From the NCBI RefSeq assembly GCF_004359215.1, contig NC_090621.1:431720-488269 (forward strand): 56,550 nt of DNA, written 5' to 3'. Source of the DNA: Bremia lactucae (lineage: Eukaryota; Oomycota; Peronosporomycetes; Peronosporales; Peronosporaceae). Both the position numbers and the translations under genes were made by a program. The notes under the pieces were generated by a model. That model did not search any database. It had not been told where the DNA came from and was given only the letters and a program-made list of their open reading frames with translations. Of this stretch, positions 41,413 to 50,677 are shown in pieces (position 1 is the stretch's first letter; each line of letters begins with the position of its first letter).

Positions 41413-42960
41413 TAAAGAGTGTGTCTACACTATTTTAAAGAATCATCACAATTGGCGATTGGCATCGCAAGAATCTGCATTGCCTTCTTCACGTCGCTTA
41501 AGTATTTTGTCGGCATGATCCACGGAGCTCTTGCCAAAGCCAGCGAGCGTGAGATCAAAGCCACTGCGCTACATGTCTCCAATCAGGGGCAAGCTACAAG
41601 CAGAAGAATTGTTTAAATGAAATATGTAGTTGCCTCGTAATGTTTATAACAATTAAACCTCCCACTGATTGGAAACGGCTTTGCCTCTGACAATTGCAGC
41701 ATGCAAACTCTGTTTAAACATAGCAATGCGTGACATGTGATTAGACAAAAAGATCTTAATAATTACGTACTTGTATTCAATCGAAATCCAACGAGCACGC
41801 GATGCCTTCGTAATAATTCTTGTCAAGTATTAACTCGATTTTGCCCTTACACTTTTCATCCGGAAGCGCATATTTGGACACTGGCCCACGATTGCCTTCC
41901 AAAGAGGTGACATTGGCGTTAAAATTATCCACAAATGCTGTCATCGTAGCAATCATATAGGAATGAACCACATCACATAAGCTTTATCTATTAACTCATT
42001 GCAATAGTAGCTTTACAGAAATTTTAAACAAACCTTGTCCATATCGTAAAAGGGAGATAATCGCACAAAAAAATGCCGGCAAATTTAGCCCATGACGGGC
42101 TACATGTATTACCCACGACGCTCTCAACTCATGAGCGTAAGACTGTTGTTAAACATAGGCACGTAAATTTGATTGAGGCCATTAACCGACGACTCCATGC
42201 GCGTCGACTTCATTGTAGATGGACACGAGTAATTGTTCTTGTATTATTTCCAACGGTCGAAACTCCTTGCAGAAAATGCTTGGATTTTCGTCATCGCATC
42301 CATGGCCAATTCGAGTCCATTAGTGCCCAAATTTGGGGAAGCCCTTGTGAAATAATTTTCCCGTAGCCTTAAGCGTCCAGGTACTGGCACCTACTGTCCC
42401 AATACAGGGCTGACTATCAGAGCAGTCGAGGTCTGTTCTTAATGAAATCCAAATTTTTCCGACTCCATCAAGTTCTTGATGCCCACTCCCTCAATCTCGC
42501 CATTATCTTTCGAGGCAATAAGCACACACATGATTGGCATTGCCATTTGTACCTTTCGTTTCGCCAGCTCTCGGAACAGCACTACGTTGCACCAGTGTTT
42601 CGTCAGATAAAACCGACTTTGCTAGCCCTGCGCAGCCCTGAAACCTTAACTCGAAGACTTGCTGATTGAAAGTGCAACATGTCCGAGGCAATTTGTCGAA
42701 CCGCGTCCGTAGATTTGTCACCCTCGACGGTAAGTGTGAAGGGGTCTCGTTCCCAACCGTCTAGGTTCGCGGGCACCACGTCCATGTGGGCATCTACGAG
42801 CGCTAGCGTCTTGTCGCTAGACGTCGAGAGCGGCGCATACTTGATAATGGGGTTGCCACGGATCTAAGATAAGGTCTGACCTCGGTCAATAGAAAGTCGG
42901 ACACAAGGTTTTCTTGAGATTCGCCCCAGGCTTTGAGCATTATGCATTTTTTCCTAATAT
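41410..42960 (-). pseudogene. Acetylornithine deacetylase-like M20 peptidase, pseudogene
   Basis: On the minus strand, pieces of an M20 (ArgE-type) metallohydrolase appear in order but in different frames. GESQENLVSDFLLTEVRPYL is near 42920-42860, then NPIIKYAPLST and the metal site DAHMDVVPANLDGWERDPFT (about 42800-42735). KDNGEIEGVGI is near 42500, LGTNGLELAMDAMTKIQAF near 42310, STRMESSVNGLNQI near 42200, GKIELILDKNYYEGIACSLD near 41830-41770, and the end SGFDLTLAGFGKSSVDHADK near 41560-41510. The enzyme makes ornithine from N-acetylornithine. The segment between DPFT and the central part (with the expected YGRG and acidic metal ligands) is missing, and stops and frameshifts are many: a dead gene. 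Confidence 0.75.
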
Positions 42961-43361
42961 GCTTATTTCGTTGGTTATGAGTGAATGAAAGTATGGAGTG
43001 CACATATTGAGACGCTGATAAGCTTGCGTAAAGCTTGACTTACTTCTTGTAGAAAAATATTTGCGATCAATAACCCCCGTATTGCCCATTTCGGGACTCG
43101 AGACTACGTTATTGCTAGACTTGTAATACTTGATTTCGTCACTTACCGCCAAAGTTAAGTCAATGTATAAGAGCAAGTTGGAAATTGACCTCATTCCACT
43201 AACCACTTTTTAATCCATTAATTGCCTTTCGGTGAAGTGGATGTGATTTCTCTGCATTTTAGAAAGTCCAAACTTCCAAATACTATCCCAGCAGTCGAGG
43301 CAAGTGGGACAAGCCGTAATATTTCATTTTTTTCTTGGACGGCCTCGAAGCAATCAGTAGC
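42961..43361. other. Stretch without a supported gene
   Basis: No motif recognised in either strand. It lies upstream of the M20 pseudogene and may contain its former 5' part. Confidence 0.35.
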
Positions 43362-43393
43362 TCGGGGCGAGGCTGTCGACAGGACTGTTGAGA
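43362..43393 (+). pseudogene. Family A gag fragment at the gap edge
   Basis: GGCGAGGCTGTCGACAGGAC followed by TGTTGAGA matches A1 gag at about 3278-3310. The rest disappears into the N run. Confidence 0.55.
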
Positions 43394-43493
43394 NNNNNNN
43401 NNNNNNNNNNNNNNNNNNNNNNNNNNNNNNNNNNNNNNNNNNNNNNNNNNNNNNNNNNNNNNNNNNNNNNNNNNNNNNNNNNNNNNNNNNNNN
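43394..43493. other. Assembly gap (100 N)
   Basis: Exactly 100 N, a usual size for a gap of unknown length. Different elements lie on the two sides (family A gag left, family C LTR right), so the join should not be trusted. Confidence 0.99.
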
Positions 43494-43564
43494 GCACCAC
43501 TCGCACTGAACCAGTGCGAAGTGGACTTGTACTGAAGCAGTACAAGTCAGCAGTGCCCCGTTAC
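43494..43564 (+). repeat. Family C LTR, 3' end only
   Basis: GCACCACTCGCACTGAACC ... CAGTGCCCCGTTAC is the last 70 bp of a family C LTR, including the stem ACTTGTACTG/CAGTACAAGT. Confidence 0.75.
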
Positions 43565-43565
43565 G

Positions 43566-43749
43566 GGCTTAATTTGAAGTAAAAAAGACGTTAATTGAGC
43601 TAATGTATTTTTGCATTAATAATACCAAACTTGGTATTATTGGATTTATTTAAGTCATAATAAATAAATATACTATTTTTAAACTTTTATAACTGTTTTC
43701 CTCGTATAGGAAATAATAATTGTTATTTATAGCGAGGTATCCTGTTACA
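43566..43749 (-). repeat. Family B LTR, 5' part, minus strand
   Basis: On the minus strand it begins TGTAACAGGATACC and includes the block AATACCAAGTTTGGTATTAT typical of family B. The rest is replaced by the family C LTR end. Confidence 0.7.
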
Positions 43750-43890
43750 TCACCCCCCTACCCACCAGCCACTGTAGTGACTGGTGTAGGGTGACAGGAA
43801 ATACTATTATGTCTTTCCCTGCAATTTTGCATTATTGGTTTAAACCAACATAAAGATTTTATTTAAGAAAAGATTTAGACCAAAACCAAC

Positions 43891-45330
43891 ATGGCGACAA
43901 ATAAGTCTGTCCTCGTGGCCCGTGAGGCCGCTAAGCTGGTAGCTGCACGATCAGTCTAGCTGTTAATAATGCAAACTTTTCAGTAGGCGCCAATGCGCCT
44001 ACTGTGTTGAATACGTCACTTCCTGCTCCCATTCGAGGTGAGTAAAATATGTCATCTGTGGATGCCATTGCAGGTGACGGTAACAAGTCACCTGCTACAC
44101 TAGTTTTAGGTGACTGGTCCAAGTCACGGTAATCGCCCGACTAAGTGGCTACTGTGAAGGCCGCCTGATCATCGGGGGCCGAGTCCGTTAAACCTTCAAG
44201 TTCTAATGTGACTACCGAAAAAAGGTGATGACAAGGTTGTTCGGCTCGTCATCCCACTTTGGTGGGGAGTCATCTGATGATGAATCCATTGGAATGGTAA
44301 CTCTGGTGACGTTCTTTACGTCATTAGGAACCAAGTGACTGTAAAAGAAGGAGTGCTGCTGGTGGTGTTTGTTTGCATCACAAGGAAAGGAGTGCTTATT
44401 GGGATTGCTCCATGGTCTCCTGGAAATAGGCCATGGTTGCCCATTTAGTGAAATTCAATTCGATGGTCTGGTAGGACCAACGATCGATATCACATTCTGT
44501 TATTCGACTTATCCAGGCTTCACAAGCCTAGTGGGGATGAAATAAAATTCTTCATCGATGCCTTTTTCCGGCATCGTTGGTACACTTGTAATCGGGCAAA
44601 GGATGTAAAACCTTTGTTACCAGCTTGAACAGCCTTTGTACAGAATGTACAAAACATTGACCGTGAGGTCTGGCTTGACAAGCTAAAGCTTCCCGTGAAC
44701 GGTTTGAGAAACGGACCGTAGTCAATGCACGCTAAAAGCTGAACGTTTGTCTAGAGAGGCAGGGATACCTTGCCTCTCGTTTGGGGACTCATGTCCATGC
44801 TGTCGTTAGCGGATCGTCCATCATCAGTTGGAAACGAGGTTTTCAACTATCGTGCGAGGGTGAATACCCTCGTCAACAAACGAGATAACTCGTTCGAGAC
44901 CCTTTGCCTCACAGTGGTATAAGAAGCTTTCATCAAGAAAACGCTTCTTACCACCCGAATCCGTCAATGGTTGTTGAGGGGGAGAAATATCGGCTTCGCC
45001 TCGTTTGACGAACCCGAATAAACATTGTGATATAGATCACACCCTTCATTATCTAAGGGAGGATCTTCATCACGAGTGATTCCGTCGCTACGAGTAAGCG
45101 GTGACGGTTGGAAATGTTTCACGTGACCAGTTTAAGAAATTGTGTGCAGGTTGCGACTGAAAAGCCGGCGAACGAAACGACACAGCAGCACCTTCAAAAC
45201 GAGCTGGTGACTGCTCGTAAGAGGATCTCTTCCTTGGAAGAAAAAGTTAATTATTCGGTTCGTGTTAATCACACCCCGTTCCGAGACCATAAGGCTTTGG
45301 TTCGGGATCACTAGGCTTTGGCGGATACCA
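43891..45330 (+). pseudogene. Antisense accessory gene of B3, broken
   Basis: The ATG at 43891 (MATNKSVLVAREAAKLVAAR) lies 141 bp from the LTR and is antisense to pol of B3. After a stop, coding-like pieces follow in other frames: NFSVGANAPTVLNTSLPAP, SSVDAIAGDGNKSP, VWLDKLKLPVNGLRNG near 44670-44715, and at 45108-45314 a likely coiled coil (QHLQNELVTARKRISSLEEK). Length, position and a helical C-terminal segment parallel the family A accessory gene. Its N-terminus (MA-NKS) resembles the C2 accessory protein. No known domain. Confidence 0.5.
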
Positions 45331-45387
45331 GTGCTCCAGCTTGATCTACTCCCCACAAGTCCCTTTCCGTTTAGCACCACCCGCATC

Positions 45388-46890
45388 TTAAACTTCCACG
45401 TGTGAAAGTTGGTGCCGTCGCATTTGTTGATCCGACTTGGTGTAAAGGCGTTCATGGTAGCAAAGGCTGTGTTTGGGCGGGAAGGCAGAGTTGGCGGGAC
45501 TTGGGCTCATAACCGTTCCGGTGTAATGTGGAATCAGAAGATGCCTCGTACTGATAGTACGGGCGGAGACGCCCAAAAAAACGTAGGATGCGAAGCATTC
45601 TACGAGGCAGCTCGATCGTGTGCGCATTGCCTTGGCGATGTAGTACACGAAACGGGCCGATATACCTGGGCAGTAATTTAATACTGCCCACATTAGTCAT
45701 CACTACATGTTTTAGTAGATTTACCGTAGACAGTAGGACTAGGTCATTTATATAAATAAAAGTACGTTTGCTCTTCCATTTTTTCAGAGCTCCGTCTCTG
45801 TCGGTCCACCGCATTAGCGATTGAATCCTGTTCATAACAGACCACTGCTTCTCTAACTAGCACGACATCACATGCTGACTCGGTTTTATTTTTATTCAGT
45901 GCGCCCGATTTGCACTGCGAAGATATTGGTCTCCTCGTTATTGAAAGTATTTTAGTCAGTAATAGCATTATTGTTATTAATAAGTTTGTCCAATTCATTG
46001 CTATTGAAATCAACATTTATATCCTTCGCATTGACCTAAGGGCTACTGCGTGATGAGCAAGAGCTAGAAGGTTCTTTGCTCGAGCAAGTACCCCCCTAGA
46101 ATAAAATTAACTCGTAGACAGGCTAGGTATACGTGGGTGGCGTGAGCATTTGCGAAAGACAGTGTTTGTTTTGTAGAAGCATTTATTAAATTGTTGATGA
46201 CAAATTCTACCATCGGCAAGAACCTGATCCAACTCTTAAAAGAGTGGACGTATCCGCGAAGTATTTCTTTGAGAATACGTTTTGCACGCCTCGTCTGACC
46301 ATCTGTTTTTAGGATGATCAGAAGTTGACATTTTGTAACTGTGTTCCAAGTGATTCACGAACACTATTTGCCAAAATTCTGCCGTGAATTTAGTCTCGAT
46401 CTGAGACCAGTTCTCGGAGGAACCCATGGAGTCGAAATATCGTGTCAACAAAGACACGAGCACAGCCTTTGGCTGTGATCGCCTCCGTAACGGCAGCAAG
46501 ATGTACCATCATGCTTAAACTATTAAAAAAGAATACAATTATTTTTGTCGATGGTTCGGGGAATCCGAAGACGATATCCATAAAAACGGACTGTCAACAC
46601 TCTGCCAGAACAGGCCAAGGTTGTAACGGAGCACGGGATGAAGCACTGGGCTTTACCCTTTGACAGACTTCGCAAGCACGTAATACTTTTCGACGAACTC
46701 ATACTGACGTGACCAGTAGGAGTCGCTACTTATCGTGAGATATGTTTTCCCACGTCCACGATGACTATATTGGTGCATCGTGGTACTCATACATGATGCG
46801 TAATCGCAAATAATTAATGGATAGGGATAACGACACGAAGTGGATCGCCAGCAATGGCTGTATAATACCATAATACAATAAACCATTGCG
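45388..46890 (-). pseudogene. Integrase of B3
   Basis: Minus strand: H2C2 domain remnants near 46800-46680 (YSHRGRGKTYLTISSDSYWS), core at 46580-46240 (MDIVFGFPEPS; VDTIFRLHGFLRELVSDRD; FTAEFWQIVF), then FWQ...KMSTSDHPKNRW with the Glu region frameshifted. The C-terminal domain is at 45770-45600 (TNVGSIKLLPRYIGPFRVLH; RFFGRLRPYYQYE). Multiple frameshifts. Confidence 0.75.
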
Positions 46891-46999
46891 TGTTGTATAT
46901 CGATTTGTTGAGGATCGATACAATTTCGACAATCCTTTTACGGATTGCTGTGATGTATTTCTAATATAATCCATGAGACCTTAAAGAGCCTTATCTTCG

Positions 47000-48450
47000 C
47001 AAAGTCTCTTCTAGCGTCGTCGAATAATGTTGACGACGGAACACTTATTGTTGCAACAGTGGCCTTATGCTCACTGTTAATTTGCGCAGCTGGCTCAAAA
47101 TCGGGCCGGCGCGAAAGGTCATCAGCGACGACGTTTTAAGTTGTCCTGGTTCTTACCGCTCGAAGAAGTTATACTCCGCAAAGGATGACAACCATCTAGC
47201 CATTCTTTGCGAGAGGTGTGGGCTATTTAGGGCCGACATGGTCCGTATATACGATGAACGGTCTATTTCTTAAAAGATAGACCCTAAATTTAGCCAATGC
47301 GTATTTTTATGGCAAGAAGTTTCTTGTCATGCACTAAATAGTTGCGTTCAGCTTGGTCGGTCTTTGTCCGCAATCGCCAGGATTGGCGATTGCATCAAGC
47401 TTTGCTTGATACCCTCAAAGGAACGCTAATAATTAGCGTTTCAAGACCCCTTAACATTTTGCTTCAACAAAGAAGAAAGTTGTACTTTCATTTCGGCATA
47501 ATTGCGTGAGTGCTTGTGCAAGTACGCCGCTATGCCGAGTGACTTTTTTTTTCGAAGTCCCTTTTCATCGACTGGCACAGGCCAATCGGTGATCGTTTTG
47601 ATCTTTTCCGGATCCGGGCGTTCACCGTGTTTACCTACGATCACCCAAGAAGTGGTATTTCGCTTGCAGCGAATATATACTTCTCGCGATTTGCATACAA
47701 CTTGTGCTTACGCATGAGTGTAAGAACCTTTCGGACGTGGGCACGATGTACTTTAACGTCCGACTTTCCGTTCATGGCTCTGCTATGAACGAAGACGTAA
47801 TTAAAATAGCTCGTTGCAAATCCCGCACCGATCTCAACAGATCTGTTACACATCTGATAAATGTCGAAGGGGCATTTCTAAGTCCATGTTACATGACTAG
47901 CTGCACCAATGGCATACAACTTGAGGTAGCTTTCTGCTGTGAACGAAATATCTTGTTCACGCATAAGAATCTAATAGAATCCATCCAGATAGCACTCTTT
48001 GGCATACCATCAATGATTACGTCTATTCATGGTATCGGCGTTTAAGCCGGTACCGCTGCAGCGTTCAATTTATTGAATGCATGCACAATCTGCCATCCTA
48101 CTGTTGCTTTGCGCACATAGAAGGTCGAAGAGCTATGTGGGGAAGTTGACTCCCTCACATGGCCCGTTGCTAAGCGATCGGCAAAAAAATTGTCGATCAT
48201 CACGGACACTTTCGTCCATCGATAAGCTGCTGAGATTCCGTTCGTTCTCAGAAAATACTATTGCCGACCAAATATCGGCCACGTAGTTGTCATTTGTGAC
48301 AAATACGTAGATCTAAATGACTTTGCCACTACGCAGATCATGCAAGTATCATTTCGGTTTAAGGGTTGGCAATTGAGTTATCTCTAAAGTTAACTTCGGA
48401 GACGGTATAAGATCAAGCCTACACTTCAACCATTGTATACTTAGACTATA
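47000..48450 (-). pseudogene. RT and RNase H of B3
   Basis: Minus strand pieces include KHGERPDPEKIKTITDWPVP (about 47635-47570), AAYLHKHSRNYAEMKVQLSS, ATSYFNYVFVHSRAMNGKSD (47815-47755; the YFDD box reads YFNY), and fingers and palm remnants at 48150-47850. RNase H and tether are degraded at 47400-47030. The RT box change would abolish catalysis. Confidence 0.7.
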
Positions 48451-48719
48451 ATTGTCTCATATACCCTTTAAAAATTATTTCCAACTGTGCCTGGGAACCT
48501 TTGACCGCAGGTTTCCGGGGACTTATTCCCATAGATTCTTAGGGACTAATTCCCTCAAGTTTTATTTGGGGAGCCGACCCAACTACCTCAAAATGTGGTT
48601 GCGCTACCACAGCAATATCTTCTACAATCGACTCTCCAGTCGATGTAGGACTTTTGCTCTGGCTCTTATTGACAGGCGTTTCAAATTTTCTTTGATGTTG
48701 CTACTCGTGCAAGCAATTT

Positions 48720-49018
48720 AGTTTCGTACCTCATCAGATGACCAACTGATGAACGTCTTCGAGCGTCCACAAGCGTGTGGATGTCCTACCAGTGAGTGCG
48801 ATGGCCTCACTTATGGTTCGGTCACAAGACCTCAGTGAAAATGCCCAACGCACTGTGGAGTTAGATCTCGACGGCTGGGAAGCAGCAGAGGCAGCATCGA
48901 AGGTCCATCATTGTGACGTGGACATGTTCACCGAAGGGTGTGCACAACCACAGCCGTCGGGGTCTAACTCCACAGTGTGTCAGGCAGCGTTAAAGTTCGA
49001 CCCTCGAATAAGTTGAGT
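48720..49018 (+). other. Inverted protease-RT linker segment in B3
   Basis: This 300-bp segment matches B2 13650-13920 in plus orientation (QLMNVFERPQACGCPTSECD-type reading, in shifted frame), while RT on its left and protease on its right are on the minus strand. It is bounded by inverted copies of CACTGTGGAGTTAGA (near 48850) and TCTAACTCCACAGTG (near 48962). Confidence 0.65.
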
Positions 49019-49019
49019 A

Positions 49020-49715
49020 CAAGAGACAAGTATCGTCACGGCTTGATGCTGCCAATTTATGCATGGCTCGTACTTTCTGAGACAAGTGAATCAAGGATGA
49101 CATCAAATTTGTCATCCAAATCAAGTACAATGAAATCATTATCGTACTGTTTAACATTTAACGTGTATTGTATATCAAAAACACGTTTCTATCCTGTTAT
49201 ATATGCGCCTGTTGCTAGGCGCACTGTCATTCTCGTTAGAGGTATATCGCGCTTAACGAATTCGAGCGTGCGGTCTTCTAAGATTGGTGTCGAACAAAAT
49301 GTTTGGCGTCCCACAAACGACTAAGGACTTAAGTGGCAATTTATTTGACAATTTTATTTCAAGTTAATGAGGTAACCTCATCTCCTGGGGAAGTTACACA
49401 CAGTGCTTGTGTTAAGAGCAACTTTAGTCAAAAGGCATGCAAATGGTTTTGACGTTGCTGGATCAGTAGGGCGCTACGGATCTACTGACTCTGACCGTTT
49501 TTTTGACGATCCGCCTCGCTGTTGCAAAATCGTTGTCAAAAGATGGGCCACTACGCCTATGAGTGTAGGCCTCACGGCCTACACTCATAGGCGTAGTGGC
49601 CCATCTTTTGACAACGATTACATTTTTGTAACCGTTTGTAACTTGAAGAGCAAGATTTCTCGCTCTCTACATACGAGAGATCCATGCTTCATTGCCAGAG
49701 CCGTGTAGTGGCCTG
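49020..49715 (-). pseudogene. gag end and protease of B3
   Basis: On the minus strand the zinc-knuckle region (NRCQKMGHYAYECR) occurs at about 49619-49576. It is followed by its own mirror copy, then gag-protease spacer (49525-49330) matching B2 13140-13340, and the protease part VLDLDDKFDVIL near 49130-49085. Confidence 0.65.
49528..49619. repeat. Perfect 44-bp inverted repeat with 4-bp loop
   Basis: Arms 49528-49571 and 49576-49619 are exact reverse complements, separated by TCAC. The arm sequence is the gag zinc-knuckle coding segment, so the gag end was copied back on itself. Confidence 0.9.
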
Positions 49716-49724
49716 ACTGGAATC

Positions 49725-50075
49725 TCATCAAGATGAAAGCCAAGACCTTTGCACAAAGTCTCAGAGTTCCTGATGATACAATTGATTTTTCTGCTGGCTG
49801 GCTGCACAAGTATCAGCAGCGAAACTAGCTACGTTTCTCTTGGAATGCATGGTGTGGTTTTGCAGACAATGAAGCAAATGAAGTTGCTCTGCGTGGCCTG
49901 CGGGCCACAATCGCTAATTTCAGTCTCTGTGATGTCTTTAACTTGGATGAAACGTGTAAGTAAGCTCGGTTGGCTTTTTTTGGAGTGATAAACTTAACCA
50001 CCTTCAAAGCCTCTTTTACAATATGCCTCCAGAAAAATCGATTTCGCAACAGCAAGTCGAGAGTTTGAAAAGAAA
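49725..50075 (+). pseudogene. pogo/Tigger-type DDE transposase fragment
   Basis: The plus strand encodes IKMKAKTFAQSLRVPDDTID, then FSAGWLHKYQQRN, and, after a stop, ALRGLRATIANFSLCDVFNL-DET. This is the end of a CENP-B-type helix-turn-helix followed by the first catalytic Asp of a DDE_1 transposase. After about 55 bp that look like an intron (GTAAGTAAG ... TTCAAAG), LFYNMPPEKSISQQQVESLK follows in the expected order. The rest of the transposase is missing. Confidence 0.7.
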
Positions 50076-50213
50076 AAGGTTTGATAGATGTTCTCCTGTT
50101 AATATTTTAATATTATTTTCCATGATAACTTTCATGTCTTAAGACCCGCTTTACTCCCCTATTCATCGGGCTTGCTAAGAAATCGCGTGCTTTCTAATAA
50201 GATTCAGTGGGAT
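50076..50213. other. Short spacer without recognised feature
   Basis: AT-rich sequence between the transposase fragment and the family D LTR. Confidence 0.4.
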
Positions 50214-50677
50214 TGTAATGGGGCACACATCAATTGGTGAACCGTTGTTGTTGTGCATTTACGTTATGGGTAAAATACCCGTTTGCTCTACCTAAAAGTC
50301 ATGTAGTTACTAAAATCTCCCTTATTATGGGCACAGCCGCCAGGTTTTTATCCGGCGGCCGTAATCTATTTTCAATTAGCTATGGTTAGATTTTACATCT
50401 AAATAAGTGAATAAATTCAGTTCTTCTTTTGTTCCTAAAGCGTCTACTGCCTTCCTAAGGCTTGCGTATTGATCTGTGAGAGTTCTAAGGTAAATACTCT
50501 TGGCAATAATTACCACTTGGTTCTATGAACCCCTGATTCCCTTAAGCTAAGACTCACTAAGCTTTCATTCCTTATGCGTCTCCATGCGTTGTTAAACCTA
50601 TTAGTTCTATAGAACTAAGAGACTCTTTGAGTCTTTAAGTCTTCCTCTGACTTAAGGGTCGAGGTAGCTCCGCTACA
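50214..50677 (+). repeat. Family D LTR
   Basis: It begins TGTAATGGGGCACACATC and ends GAGGTAGCTCCGCTACA, followed after two bases by CGGTAGCACTCGTAG, a primer-binding site like those of the other families. The end sequence also occurs at 27022-27038. Confidence 0.7.

Larger units (their letters stand above)
43566..49715 (-). mobile_element. Gypsy element B3 (family B), minus strand, internally rearranged
   Basis: Read on the minus strand: gag zinc-knuckle region (49715-49330), protease (49320-49020), a linker segment in reversed orientation (48720-49018), RT (48450-47500), RNase H (47400-47000), integrase (46890-45450), an antisense accessory region (43891-45330 on plus), a polypurine tract (TAGGGGGGTGA) and the start of a family B LTR (43749-43566, cut by family C LTR). 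All genes have stops or frameshifts. Confidence 0.8.

Noticed and set aside
49528..49619. The large palindrome as a transcription terminator
   Set aside because: It is built from gag coding sequence and lies in a dead eukaryotic retroelement; a bacterial-type terminator makes no sense here.
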